In this document: positions 12,739-25,009 of the stretch, piece by piece
How the letters are laid out: each line of letters begins with the position of its first letter
Numbering within the stretch: position 1 is the first letter of the stretch
Source: Eutypa lata
Lineage: Eukaryota; Ascomycota; Sordariomycetes; Xylariales; Diatrypaceae
Reading direction: 5' to 3'
DNA length: 64,000 nucleotides
NCBI GenBank assembly: GCA_022661535.1
Contig: JAKULF010000015.1
Span: forward strand, 558,001 to 622,000
Made by a program: the position numbers and the translations under genes
Notes under the pieces: generated by a model
The model's input: the letters and a program-made list of their open reading frames with translations, nothing else
The model's database searches: none
What the model was told of the DNA's origin: nothing

Positions 12739-14553
12739 ATGGCAGGGACACGCATGCAGCGCTGGTTTCCCGCGACTTCGTACCCGCTCATAGTCAGTGC
12801 GCCAATGGACTTCGTCACCAACCCGCGCCTTGCGACGGAGGTGACTAAAGCTGGCGGTCTCGGTCAGTAATGGGTGCTTGCTTGTGTTTTTACTCTATGG
12901 CATATGTATCTACTATCGTTTAGGAGTCTTAATTGCCACCCCTTATTCTATCCCCCACCTATTGCCCCCCCCCCCCTCCCCCTTCCCCTTTCTACCCCCA
13001 CCCTTCAATCGCTAACATACCACACAGGCTTCATCCAAGGAGGTCGAGATTTCACCCCCGGATCCCCGGCCCTCCATAAACTCGATGACCAGCTCCGCCT
13101 CGTCCGTGAGCTCCTCGACCTCAAAGACACCACTGCCACTACCACTACCACCACCGCCACCGCCACATCTCTCCCCATCGGCGTCGGCTTCGTCGCCTAC
13201 GCGCCCTCGACGCGGCACTTCGCCACAACCACGGCGCCTATCCTGCGTCGGCACCGGCCCGCTGCCGTGTGGTTCTTCGCACCGCCCGACGCACCATCAA
13301 CGTCGTCCCCATCCTCCCCATCCTCATCGTCAGTGATAGCAGACGCCATCAAATCCCTCCGTCCTGCGGTAGGGGGGGGAGAAGGAGTGGCCAAGGCCAA
13401 GGACCAATCACCGGATTGGACCCCGAAGATCGCAGTCCAGGTCGGCTCCGTAGCAGCGGCTCGCGAGGCGGCGCGCTACGGCGCGGATGTCATTGTGGCG
13501 CAGGGCGCCGATGCCGGGGGACATCAGTTCGCGAGGGCTGCGGGCGTTATTAGTCTCGTCCCGGAGATTGTGGATATGCTTCGTGAGGAGGAGTTTGATG
13601 ATGGGGGAGTAGAAAGGGGAGAGGGACAGGAGGAGGGGGAGGGGGAAGGAAAGAAGAGGAGAAAGGAAATCGCCGTCTGGGCTGCGGGCGGTATCGCGGA
13701 TGACAGAGGGGTTGCTGCTGCGTTGGCGCTGGGTGCTGAGGGTGTTGTGCTGGGTACTAGGGTGAGTGAGTGAGTGAGGAGAGTTGGTTTGATGGACTCC
13801 ATATATCGTCAGTCAGTTAGTTCACACGGTTGGGCTGGCTGACTGTCTGGCGGGCATCTTGTCTTGTTTTGTCATGCTAGACAAACTGACTGACTAGCTG
13901 ATTGATTGGCTGACATGCCCCTTTCCCGTTCACCACGCTAACAGTCCTATCTCTTAGTACATGGTCGCAACCGAATCCGACGCGCAGGATTTCAAGCGGA
14001 AGGCCTTGCTATCTACGTCGGACGGGGGACAGAACACGGTGAAGTAAGTTTGCCCACCATCTATTCTATGCACGCAGCTAGCTAGCTCACACTAGGTATC
14101 AACTCTCTGACCATCAACTGACTGCGTTCTTCCCTTTCTGCTAGATCACAACTCCACGACCACGTCCAGGGAAACACGGCTTGGCCGGACATCTACGACG
14201 GACGTGCCGTAGTCCACCCGTCCTACCAGGATCACCTCGCCGGCGTGCCGCTGGAGGAAAACGAAAGGCGCTTCAAGGCCACGAAGGAGAGAGGCGATTC
14301 GTCGCGTGGCGTTACGTGGTCGTAAGTTTTACTTCGGTTCTTCATCTATTCATACCTTTGTCCATCTTTCTCGGGGTTTGCTCTCTTCTTCTTTTTCTTC
14401 CTTGCCTCCAGGATATTCTACTTACCCATGGACTATAGTGGTACTGGTGTTGGCTTGGTCAAGAAGGAACAGCCGGCCGCGGAAATCACGAGGGAGGTCA
14501 GGGACGGCGCTCTGCGGGTCCTTTCGGGCCTGAAGGTCGATGCGAAACTCTAG
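12739..14553 (+). CDS. nitronate monooxygenase (2-nitropropane dioxygenase family), five exons
   Basis: FMN-dependent oxidation of alkyl nitronates (detoxification of propionate-3-nitronate and related compounds), presumably cytosolic. Exons: 12739-12862, 13028-13761, 13958-14043, 14145-14321 and 14412-14553; all junctions are GT-AG and the phases join to a 420-residue protein, close to family length. The start is the ATG giving MAGTRMQRWF. Family signatures seen: YPLIVSAPMDFVTNPRLA near the N-terminus, AGGLGFIQGG across the first splice, QGADAGGH in the middle, AAGGIADDRGVAAAL then GAEGVVLGTR at the phosphate-binding end, and the C-terminal GTGVGLV stretch. Oddities are low-complexity insertions in exon 2: a Thr/Ala run (about residues 77-92), a Ser/Pro run, and a Glu/Gly/Lys run just before the phosphate-binding strand. 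Intron 1 contains a poly-C tract. The catalytic family call is firm; the physiological substrate is not determined. Confidence 0.93.
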
Positions 14554-15008
14554 ATAATAGATTGGTTCAATTCTTTACCAACTTGTTTATACTGCTACTA
14601 CATCAATAAAGATAAGTCAAAAGCGGAGTTTGTTAAACCGCGAACGCGATCTGTACGTGTTGATGTAGAAGGGGGTTCATAAGGGGCTACGAAGACCCAC
14701 ATCACGTAGGTATAGCAGAAAGGCGGTTTAAAACAGAAGGCCATTTCAGATAAGGTACGAGTCAAACTAAATAAGGAGCTCTAAATAAGTAGGTACATAT
14801 TCGAAATAGAAACGAAAGACATGTGTATTTGCTTGCGCATCCACACACTATCCTATATATATCCGATTTGATGTCCTTCGTTTATTTTTTTACGCGACAG
14901 TAAACCCAACCATACCATACCAGACCAGACCAGAGCAGATCAAACCAACAAAGCTAGACCAAACACTCTTCTTCTTGTCTCTCCGAGTACCTAGTTCACC
15001 AGAAGCAC
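14554..15008. other. convergent intergenic region
   Basis: 455 bp between the convergent 3' ends of the nitronate monooxygenase and sorbosone dehydrogenase genes. It should hold both 3' UTRs. There is an ACCATACCAGACCAGACC-like degenerate repeat near 14910-14940; nothing else is recognised. Confidence 0.6.
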
Positions 15009-16477
15009 CTAAGCCTTCTTGTGAAGCACGAAGATCTCGCCCTCGGCCTGGTTATCGCTGCTGACGAACAGGCGCTCGCCCGCGGGTTCCCAGGCGAGGC
15101 CGGCCAGGCGCATGCAGGTGCTCATGGTCAGGCTGGGGGAGTTGCAGCCGGAGGGGCTCGAGGCGGCGAAGACGTCGGTGCCGAAGGTCTGGGCGTTGGC
15201 GGCGGGGACGGGGTCGTAGACGCCCTCGGCATTCTGCTGGAACGGGATCTCGAGCACCTTGTACCCGCTCGCCGGCTGCCGGTTCCAGCTGCCGTGGAAC
15301 GTGATGTACAGGGCGTCGCCGCTCGGGTGGAACGCGTTCGTGATGGGCGCCATGTGCGCCAGGAAGCTGAGCCGCGGCGGCTTCGACGCCGCCTCGCACG
15401 ACGCGTCGTCCGGGAACGTCGTGTTCGGCTGCGGCACGAACTGCGATCCCGTCTCCAGCCCCGGGAAGGGCGTCGGGCTCCACACCGTGAAGCACGTCGG
15501 GTAGCCGAACCAGTTGTCCGCCGGTGGGTTCTCGGGGTCACCGACTAGTTTGTTTGTATTAGCAAGAAGAAAAAAAAGAAGAAAAAAAGACGGGCTGAGG
15601 CGGGTTGAGACAGCATTGCGGCAACTTACGGTAGTTCAGCTCCTCGGCCGGGTTGTCGATGTGGATGTCCTGGTTGTTGAGCGTGAAGCTGTCGCCGCTG
15701 TTCTCGGAGGCCCAGACGTGGCCGTTGGGGTCGAAGCCCAGGGCGACGGAGTTGCGCAGGCCGTACGCGAGCACGGTGCCCTCGGTGTTGAAGTTGTAGC
15801 CGCTGGCGGGGGCGGCGGTGGCGTCGAAGACCTTGACGATGGAGCGGCCGGCGCCGGGGCTCGACGTGGCGTAGTCCCAGTTGTTGTTGCTGCCGACCGA
15901 CACGATGACGAGGTCGGGGTTCTTGGGCGACACCAGGATGGTGCGCGTGAAGTGCACGCCCTGCGAGATGCCGCTGATGATGGTCTTCTGGTTGCTGAGG
16001 GCCTGGGTGACCGGGTCGTACGTCCACGAGTACGCGGCCGTCTGCGAGCTCGCGTAGAGCGTCGTCCCGTCGGGCGTCAGCGAGAGGCCGTGGTTGAGGC
16101 CCGCGTCCTGCACCAGGCTCTTCGAGCTCGCCACGCACCCGTCCTCCCCGAACGTGTGCACCGAGATCCCGCTCGTCGCCTGCAGCACCAGCATGTGGCC
16201 CGCCGGGTCGAAGATGATCGTCCGCGGCTGCGTCAGCGAGCCCAGGATCTTCGTCATCTCCCACCCCGGGTCCACCGTGTTCGCGTACCGGGCCGCCGAG
16301 ACGCCCGAGCACGTCGTGGGGAAGGGGAAGGTTGGCGCATCCTGGGCGAGCGCTGGAGAAGAGGGGCAAGATCTGGTTAGCTGCTCTGTGTACTCGTTAC
16401 TTGGATTCAGATGGCTTCTTCTTCTTACAGGAGCCCACTAGGGCAGCCGCAGCTGAGATAGCGGCGATAAAGCGCAT
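15009..16477 (-). CDS. secreted PQQ-type sorbosone/pyranose dehydrogenase-like protein (AA12-like), three exons
   Basis: A predicted extracellular beta-propeller oxidoreductase of the glucose/sorbosone dehydrogenase superfamily, resembling the fungal proteins called L-sorbosone dehydrogenase and grouped with the AA12 quinoprotein family. Exons on the minus strand: 16477-16429, 16352-15630 and 15544-15009, joining in phase to 435 residues. The start was chosen because exon 1 gives a clean signal peptide (MRFIAAISAAAALVGSSLAQ, cleavage likely after the Gln). Supporting motifs: GLNHGLSLTPDG, the long propeller strands with ILVSPKNPDLVIVSVGSN, AYGLRNSVALGFDPNG, WASENSGDS, and NWFGYPTCFTVW followed by FHGSWNRQP and VFAASSPSGCNSP. 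The region is strikingly GC-rich compared with its surroundings, so long open frames on the opposite strand are shadows. PQQ dependence is inferred from the family, not visible directly. Confidence 0.9.
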
Positions 16478-18708
16478 TTTGTAGTTAGACAGACCCTGAG
16501 ACTGAATAGTTGGTTATCTAGACGTAGAAAGGTTTGACGCCTAGGATGGGTAATATCTGCTAGTGATCGATAGGTTCAGGAAGAGCCAAGATGATAAATA
16601 GATTATCAGGTCACGCTGGGCATGGCACCACCATATATCTCTGCCGCCGGCGCAGCTCCATCTTTGACCTGTAGGGCTCCAGGCCCAGCATCAAGGGTGA
16701 TGATAAAAATGCGGAGAGCCGCCGTGACATGCCTCCGATCGCCATCTGGAGGTTCGGCAGTCGAAGATTCACCAGATATACGCATCTAAGGACTAGGGGT
16801 ATACCAGTTATGATTGGCTACGACGTCCCCTTTCATTGGCTACGTCTACCGTACCTGGCTTTAGAGTGGCACTCGACGTTGGTGTGTGGTAGCTCCATGA
16901 CGCCAACCTGCATTGATAGAGAACCAGAGGTAGAAGCAAGCTGCTTTCTTGGGGAGCGGAAGGGGACGTTATAGATTGACCTAATTAGGCGGGAAGCCAG
17001 CAGTCGAAAGGGGAAAGAGATGCCATTGGAGATCCAGGGGGTTTTCCACTTTTGCCGGCTAATATCAAAAGGGTTGGCACGCAAGCAGACAGGCACACCG
17101 GATTCTAGGCCAATTAAAGAGGAGGTGCTATCCATATCGTCATCACAATATGACGGTATGGTAGCGAATATACAACCGGCTACACATATCCGAGATCTTT
17201 GGATTTGGGGGGTAGATCTGAGAAGCTGGGCGTGGCGGGCAACATACCAGTGCTAGACAGGTGTTGCCTATATAACTAGAAGCTGCACGACTATAATTAG
17301 AACGGGAAGATTGCACAAATATAAGAAGTTATGCATGAAGCTATTCGACGAATGTTATTTAGGAAGAGAAGATAACGTAAGTGTAAGGCATCTGATAACC
17401 TTTACTTGATGCATATACTGAGTGTTGACGAGTAGAGTTGACTCGTACCCTCAATGAAACAATACACGATTGTCTCGTTAACTAACTTCTCGAAAACTTA
17501 ATTGTAACTACTACTCATCTCTAAGTTAGTAAGCCAAATCGAGTTTATGTTAAGAGTACCTAGAAATTGGTCTAAGGGGTGATGAGATTATTTTCAAGTT
17601 GCGCCGACGAGTTGACCGGTTGCTCTCTTCTCTCTAAAGCAACCATATGAGCAAGAACCACCTTTGAACGGCAGCTATAAAATTCAGCCATAGTTAGCAT
17701 TAATTAGCGCTAGCCACATCAAGGTCTTTTGCTGTGGAGTTGTGGCTGGAATAGAATTTCCCTGACATGTGTCAATTCTTCAAGCTTGGAATAGACAGAC
17801 AGTTCACTACATCCCTATTCATGCTTTCGAGCTATAACTAAAGTGGTTGCACGTATACTACTAGACTTGTCTACATCGCTATTCGCATTTTTTATGGGAG
17901 GAGTTCATTCCATCTTTATTAGTTCTGTGAATTGAATTGTTTTCCCCAAGTAGGGCAGCAGGGGAAATGCCAAGTGTTACCTCATGTATGTATGTTCTTA
18001 GACGCGTAACTGTGGTACATCTGCTCAGCACAGTATCCCACTAACCTCCCAAGTATAGGGAACTAACAAATACGAAGTGCCTACAGGATTAGCACGATCT
18101 TTAAGGCTTAGCTGATGTCGTGCCTTGTTTCTTGGGCCAACCATACGTGATAAGCACTTGTTGACATGTTGATATGTTCCTGCCTTTGGTTTTCATGTTA
18201 GTATTGTGAATTATGTAAAGTACCTTTTATTTTATAAGTTTCTAAGGGCAAAGAAGAGTCCCGTAAGATGAGAGACAGAAGCAAGTACATAATAAGAAGT
18301 TGTGGACAAGATGTCGAAATGCTAAGGTTAGCGGAATTGTCAAGCTTATCTATCATGATAACTGATAACAATAATTAGTTAAGTGGTGGTCCGAGCGGTT
18401 GATTACCATTCTATGCTACGCTGAGCCCTTAGCAATCAAATCCATGCAAGCGCCCCTATTCTAGCCTCTTAGCACTAATTTTGCGTTTCTGGAACTCTTA
18501 GATCGGCGACCGGACGACCCTTCATCCACCCAAAACCTCCATTAACTTTCACCATTTCACCAACATCAAACATTTCAACACCCATCACCCATCCCCCTCC
18601 AATCCCCATTTACACGATATCTGTCTGAGCCGATCAAATATACCACAACGGGCTCTACCCCGAATCTCTTTCTCCTGCTGGGGCACACCGCATTGCGGGT
18701 GATCCATC
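16478..18708. other. divergent intergenic region
   Basis: 2.2 kb between the divergent dehydrogenase and mannosyltransferase genes. No supportable gene. The last 250 bp are pyrimidine/C-rich (near 18520-18620), as expected of a fungal promoter and 5' UTR for the gene starting at 18709. Confidence 0.55.
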
Positions 18709-20462
18709 ATGGATCTTTTAAAACGTACTTATAAGCGCGTGCCCTATTCAGCAGCTTCGCCGCTGCCTATTTCCGACGAGAAGGACAAAAACCCATCATC
18801 GTCAACAATGCGACCTACAAATCGATTCGCTTCACGCCTCGCTTTCTTCCGGAGGCCTCTGAGGCTAAGGGGAAATTCGAGCATATCCGTGCCATTGGGC
18901 GTCGTCGTGCTTTTCCCTTGTATCGTCGTTATCCTCATACTTGTACTTTTTGTTAGACATCCAGCATCGCCTGGTAGGATATTAATGCCCGCTGGTGCAC
19001 CGCCAGCTATCAGGTATGTTATCTTTCTTGATATTTTCATCTCATTTCCGTACTTCAGAAATTAATTATGATATGTTCTTTCCAACAGGAAAATCAGCGA
19101 AGAGCATGACAAGGTGTTCGTCACCGGTTGCCTCGACCCTCAAACCGAAATCAACAAACCTCGGGCCAATGGTGCTTTCGTCGTCCTCGCCCGGAATAAG
19201 GAGCTTGACGGTGTCATCCAATCTGTAAAGTCCATCGAACGCCACTTCAACCGATGGTTCCACTACCCCTACGTCTTTTTGAACGATGGCGAGTTTAATC
19301 AAACATTCAAAGATATCATCCGCAACTACACCTCGGGTACTGTCGAGTTTGGTAGAGTTGGCCCCGAGATGTGGGGATACCCGGATTGGATCGACCACAA
19401 GGTTGCTAAGGAAGGCATCGCCAAACAAGGTGATGCCGCCGTCATGTACGGTGGACTCGAGAGTTACCACGCTATGTGCCGCTTCTACTCGGGATTCTTC
19501 TACAAGCATCCCCTTCTGGCCAAGTACGAATGGTACTGGCGCTTGGAGCCCGAGATCAAGTACTTCTGCGACATTACTTAGTACGTCTTCCTCGTAAAGC
19601 CCACATGCAAATGATTTCATAGTGCTAATTATAGCTACAGTGACCCCTTCCTGCAGATGATCGAGAGCAACAAGACATATGGCTTCACTATTGCCGTCAA
19701 GGAACTGCGAGAGACTGTACCCAACATCTTCCGCTACGCTTCTGCTTACAAGCGCCTCAACAACATTACCTCCCAGGGTCTCTGGGAAATGTTTGTGGAG
19801 CCGAGAGAGCAGCCACCGCCAGAGGTTCCTGAGAATGATCCCAACTACAAGCCCCCATTGCCCGAAGAGATCATGCGCACAGATCCTGGTCGTACTAGCT
19901 TGCCTGAAATCCACCCTGAAGCCATGGAGGGCGAGTCGTACAACATGTGCCATTTCTGGTCTAACTTCGAGATTGCCAAGCTGAGCTGGTTCCGCAGCAA
20001 GGAATACGAGGAGTTCTTTGAGATGATGGACCGTAGTGGTGGTTTCTGGATGGAACGAGTATGTGCAACCTTGACTTCTTGACATGATTTAACATAATAT
20101 ACTGTTACTGACAAGCAATCTAGTGGGGTGATGCACCAATCCACTCTCTCGCCGCCGGTATCCTCTTGGGTACTAAGGATATCCACTACTTCCGTGATTT
20201 CGGTTACCGACACACTACTATCCAGCATTGTCCCGCTAATGCGCCCGCACGCCAGCTTCCCCATATTCCATTTCTGGAGAAGACCACCCCCGAGAACAAG
20301 AGAGAGGAGGAAGACCAGTACTTCGCTCAATGGGATGAGGAGAAGGAGAACGGTGTGGGTTGCCGTTGCCGCTGCGATACGGACATTGTCGATGTTGAAG
20401 GCAAGGAAGGTTCTTGCTTGGCAGAGTGGGTCGACGTTGCTGGTGGCTGGGCTTCGCCATAG
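18709..20462 (+). CDS. Golgi alpha-1,2-mannosyltransferase, KTR/MNT (GT15) family, four exons
   Basis: Type II Golgi enzyme that transfers mannose from GDP-mannose to O- or N-linked glycans. Exons: 18709-19013, 19089-19580, 19641-20058 and 20124-20462 (introns 75, 60 and 65 bp), joining in phase to 517 residues. A cytosolic N-terminus is followed by a signal anchor at about residues 60-82. The GT15 catalytic domain follows: RANGAFVVLARNKEL, SVKSIERHFN, YPYVFLNDGEF, AVMYGGLESYHAMCRFYSG, YEWYWRLEPEIKYFCDITYDPF across the second splice, GESYNMCHFWSNFEIA, the conserved GGFWMERWGDAPIHSLAAG across the third splice, and FGYRHTTIQHCP. The C-terminus ends with a CRCRCDTD cluster. The central sheet and the putative metal/nucleotide and nucleophile regions are all present, so I expect it to be active. 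Which KTR/KRE2 orthologue it is cannot be decided by eye. Confidence 0.95.
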
Positions 20463-22911
20463 AAGTACTTAGCTCCTGTAACTCGACTCTAGGACCTAAA
20501 GTGTGTGGGACCGCGGCCATAGCGACGTTGCTCGCATGTCATTGAACGAGCTGTAGAACTGCGACTGAACAAACCAATCAATCGAGCAAGCTCAGCTGAT
20601 TCGCTAAAATGGCGGGCTGCTACTGTCTACACAACTTGTCTATTTGTCTGTCTAATGGGAGATTCTCAGCTGAAAATAGGGGGAGGGGCCGGCGTCGAGG
20701 GGTGTTGGACACTTTGTGAGAGGGAAGAAGAGGGACGACGTGTAACGGGAAATTCTTGTCTGGTGTACATAACATACACACACACACAAAACCTACGATG
20801 TTTGGAACGTAATTATCAAAGTTGGGGCGCGCTTCAAGGGAGAACGCAGAATACTATAGAACAGGGGGGTGGTCAGGAAAGGCAGGGGTTTTTTACTGTG
20901 CAGGATCTTGCTTTTGTCTTGTTCTTCGCCTTGCATCTGTCTTGTGTTGTCTTGTCTTTTGTGTCTTTTTGAAAAAAGCATGGTGAAATAAAAAAGAAAC
21001 GGAACGGAACAAAACACAAACTCGAACTTGAACTTGAACTGTAACTGAAAATGCATGGTGGTTTTTTCTTCGAGGGAGTGGGAAGCACGGCATGGCATAG
21101 CATGGCATGGCATGGTATGGCGGCATATATATGCATGTAGATGAGCGAGAGCGCTTGGCTCGGCTTAGCAAGGGAAGGGGAAGGGGAAGGGGAAGGGAAA
21201 GGGGAAAGTGGGAGAGAGGAAAGGGGACGGGCAGGGAAGGGGGCGGACAGTGAAGGAAGCTCCAACCATCTGGAAATGAAAAACGAAAAGAAAGCAAGAA
21301 AGTTCTCGTCAGTTATTTGCATACGTGACGTGATGTGATGAGAGGTGTTGAGGGACACACGTATATTTGAAATTCGGTCGGTCGGTTGGGTTCGATAGTA
21401 CATACCTCATACATAATATCTTTGTTTTTTCTGCTACTCACTTAAGCAGAACTCGCGATGTGACACGATGCCACGCGCGCGCTCCTTTGGGCTTGAGGTT
21501 AAGGGGGCGTTGGTTGTTGGTGTGCAGCCGTTGTGTGTGCAGCCGGCGGTAGTCGTTCATGTTCGTTGGGTACGGAGTCGCTAACTACTTGGTACGTAGG
21601 TATACGGAGTCGTCAGTGCGAACTTCTTGGTGAATGGTTGTCGTTATTGTTATACCCTTGGATATGATCTTTGATTGACATATATACGATGATATGAGGT
21701 AACTAGTGAGCAGGTAGATGGCGGTGGATGGCGGCTTCGAAGGGCCTGTTTGTTTAACCTTAGTTGAACTACTTTCTTGCTTCTTTAGCAGGATTCGATA
21801 GGGTAGTGCTTGATAGCTAGGCTGTTCAGGGGATCGCGAGAGTATGTATCTGTGTATGTGAGTAGGATCCGGTAATAAGGATGGGATGGATAGGCGATCT
21901 GCCATGCACGAATTCATCGCTGGCAATGCCCTGGAGGGTTTTTACGCATCATGCTTAGCTGCTAAAGTAGTAGACGACGTCGAGAGAGCAGATTTGTTGG
22001 TACGGCCCTTGGTTCAAGCTTACCATACCTACTTATGAGCGGAGATTTCAAGAAGGTGGGCTGGGGGAATCACGTGATCAGCCCCTTTTCTTCCAGAATC
22101 ATTGAACAATCCCAAGTTCTCAACGAGAGAAAACACGACAATGAACATGGGATACACAGAGAGATTTTGTTTTCGGTGACACAGTTTGTTTATAGTCAAC
22201 CGGTGGGTTTATTGTTTGATTTTCTGCAACGTTCGATGAGGCCGTGGAATGAGGTATGTGCTGACCTAACTAACACCCGTTCACCATTCCATTGCTCCGC
22301 TGGTTACACCCGGTCACGGAAATATCTGCTTACTTGGAATCTAGTCGGGAATGATCCGTCCTACTCGGTGAATTAACCAATCTACGCAATGTTTGACATA
22401 GCTACAAAAAGTAAAAAACAAAAAATAAAAAAATGCCAATATCTTAGGACGGAACCGAATCGTAAAACACAAGCAAGCTCCTACCCGCATCTATGAGTTA
22501 TCGCCTCCTCCATTTCTCCACTTGCGTAACCGGTTAAATGCCAACCCCAATACGTATCACTCACCTCTGAAATCTGGAGCTTGACAATGCTGTTTGCCTC
22601 GAGTGTGCTCTCATCCCTTTTCTATAAGTACATCCTAACTGGCGTTGCTTCGTTGAGTTGTTTCTATTCTCTTTTCACAGCAGCGATTGCAGACAGCCCT
22701 CATTCGCCTGCTATTGCCTGTCTTCTTAAATACGTTTATCTACCCAGCTAATTAGTGGCTCGAGTTGTTCTTGCCAACAACCCGAACATCGTTTCCGCAC
22801 ACACTAAATATCAGTCTTGGCCTCCTTTATCAGCGTCAACCACTCGCCGAATTGATCTTCCTGAACATATACGAGGCTTCCGACACCTTTAATCCTCGAA
22901 ATATACCCCTC
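20463..22911. other. intergenic region with purine-rich and low-complexity tracts
   Basis: 2.4 kb. It contains AAC/GAACTTGAACTTG-type repeats near 21020, CATGG pentamers near 21090, and a long GGAAGGGGAAGG-type purine tract at about 21165-21240. An open frame of about 176 codons on the minus strand across these tracts is low in complexity and not credible. The 300 bp before 22912 are pyrimidine-rich and probably carry the promoter and 5' UTR of the next gene. Confidence 0.55.
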
Positions 22912-23769
22912 ATGTCGTCCTCCTCCTCCTTATCGTCATCATCACCACAATCATCATTATTTTCATGTTCATGTTCATGTTCATGCCCTTCTTCATCTTC
23001 ATCTTCATCTTCCTGTTCATGCCCTTCTTCATCTTCATCTTCATCTTCCTGTTCATGCTCATCTTCATCATCATTTCAAAATTACCGAGCCATGTATTTA
23101 AACAGTAGGACCGTCTTGACCATTTTGGTCTACCTCGAAAATGCCTTTAAGATCGCCGAGGCAGTGCTAATCGGCATGTACACATATCGCTTCTCTCGGG
23201 ACGTCTCCCCCTACTTCGCCGAACACCACATGGGTACCGATCAGAGGCATGCAATAGCAACCCAAGTCTATCTCCTCATCTATTTCATTGTCTTGGTCTG
23301 GGCAGTGTGTTCCTTCTTCTACACCTTGGCAACAACTTTTTGGCGGTCCGTCCAGGTATCATTTGGGTGCTTTGAGGAACTGCACAGACGCTTTCCCCGG
23401 TTGTACATTTCCATCTACTCTCTCGTCTGCGTTCTCGCGTCCGCCTTGCACCTGGTCATGCCGGCGATGTGCGCTGTGTGGTCGTTCAGGTGGTACGCCG
23501 ACTTCCGGCTAAACGACCTCGGGGATCTTGCGGCGCTCTGTCGCATCCTAGGAATCATCCTGACAGTAGCTTGGAGTGTGAACGTTGTAGCTCTTGTCTT
23601 GGCCTCCTATATGCTATACGATATATTTACGGCGTGGAGGGTCAACCGCCGTGGTACTGGCGGGCATGATCGCGATCACGATCCCGATCATGATCGTGCC
23701 ATCAATATATCACTACATGAGCTAATTTGTTGTGGTATCTCGTTGCAGGTGATTGCATATTCGCTGTAA
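22912..23769 (+). CDS. orphan multi-pass membrane protein with Ser/Cys-rich N-terminus
   Basis: Not recognised. One open exon of 285 codons from the ATG at 22912; the same frame is open from an ATG at 22765, and a third candidate start at 23092 would remove the repeat region. Residues about 1-55 are an almost pure Ser/Cys tract encoded by TTCATC/TGTTCA hexamers, containing a 36-bp unit present about twice. From 23092 on, four hydrophobic segments are clear (roughly 7-30, 59-82, 104-130 and 152-178 counted from that Met), separated by short charged loops. The tail has a His/Asp-rich repeat (HDRDHDPDHDR) encoded by a GATC-rich stretch near 23664-23700. It is followed downstream by two other small membrane proteins on the same strand. 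Function unknown; a membrane location is inferred only from hydrophobicity. Confidence 0.65.
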   Translation: MSSSSSLSSSSPQSSLFSCSCSCSCPSSSSSSSSCSCPSSSSSSSSCSCSSSSSFQNYRAMYLNSRTVLTILVYLENAFKIAEAVLIGMYTYRFSRDVSPYFAEHHMGTDQRHAIATQVYLLIYFIVLVWAVCSFFYTLATTFWRSVQVSFGCFEELHRRFPRLYISIYSLVCVLASALHLVMPAMCAVWSFRWYADFRLNDLGDLAALCRILGIILTVAWSVNVVALVLASYMLYDIFTAWRVNRRGTGGHDRDHDPDHDRAINISLHELICCGISLQVIAYSL

Positions 23770-25009
23770 CAGGAGACTGAGTAATTAGCTCTTGCAACAA
23801 AAACTGGTGATCGGATGGATCTGCAAATCAAAGTTGATATCGAGGATTAGCCTAGCGCTTCTTGAGAAATTGCCGATATCGATACACGTTGCCACTGCTC
23901 GAGTTTTCCTCCCCCCCCAGCACACACACGACAGACAGAATCACCGTGGGAAAGGAGTATATTTTGATTTATGTATTGGTATGGGCTGAGGGTTACCTAA
24001 CAGTTTGAAGGTGTCTTTCGAGGGAAGTTCGCTAGTTGGCGTTTCTAGAGCACTTGAGGTGTGGGATTGTAAGATTACTTAGGGGTAACGTCTTGGGTTT
24101 TAGTAAAAGATCAGCGTCAAAGTTTTGTTACTTTGAACGCTTATTATGGCTTATATTTCAATATAATATTTCCTACTAGACTAAAGCTATTTATTTGGAG
24201 ACAGCGGCTATGATGTATCATGTCATTGTTGTAGAAGATTAAGGAGCACTCTGTTCGCGTGACGTACGATGTGTTGAACATGGGGAAACTTAGTAAACGA
24301 GCAATAAGAGACTACCAACAATACTCTAAATACTTACTATAGCAGAAAAACATGACTTGATACGGAAGTAATTACGAAGTAACAATGTGGTTAGGTATGT
24401 AAGTATAGACACTATCTTCCTAGCGATCTAGCCTCCAAATGACGCATACTTCAAACAAGGCATTGTATATTCAGCACCCGAATTTCATCCTAACTATTGT
24501 GCAAACACTGCTTTAAGACCTAGCTACGTTCAAGTACACTTGTAAAGGAATACCTAATTTCTTTTCCCAACCTCAATTTCCCGTACAATAGAAATGGAAG
24601 ATGGGACAATACTCGCTTATGAAAACAATAGGTAGGAATGCATGAGTCGCACTGTTACACGCCCATCCCATTTAGGGCATCTGTACATACAGGTCATCAT
24701 TCCATAGAACCCATTGGTTGCTTCTTGGTTTTTTCTTCTTCTCGCCGCCATTCTTCAAAATCAGCCGTTGTGCCATTCAAATTGGTTGACTCTTCAAAAG
24801 AAATACCACGCACTTGACTTCTATAACGATCCTCTGGTTCGTAACCAATTGCCTAGCCGCACCCTATCCACCGGAACCACTTTCGCATATATGAACATGT
24901 ATGTTACTTTAACGTCCCGTTTTCAAATATTAACGATACATTTACCGAGGACTAACCACACGCGGACGAGGCTCCTGTCACCTTAGTCTCTGACATTTTC
25001 TGATTCATC
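23770..25009. other. intergenic region, right part is the left half of a tandem duplication
   Basis: No gene. From about 24305 onward this sequence aligns by eye with 26110 onward: TAACAATGTGGTTAGG at 24380 matches TAACAATGTGGTCAGG near 26179, and the following 100 bp keep recognisable similarity. Confidence 0.55.

Noticed and set aside
15021..16380. Long plus-strand open frames (175 and 288 codons) opposite the sorbosone dehydrogenase gene
   Set aside because: They are Arg/Gly/Val-rich shadows of a GC-rich gene on the minus strand that has a signal peptide, family motifs and in-phase introns.
20873..21403. 176-codon minus-strand frame with Pro/Ser repeats
   Set aside because: It translates purine/pyrimidine low-complexity tracts and CATGG pentamers; no domain or exon partner.
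22765..22911. Upstream start of the first membrane protein at 22765
   Set aside because: The extra 49 residues are not similar to a signal or domain, and the sequence there looks like a promoter/5' UTR. Kept only as an alternative.
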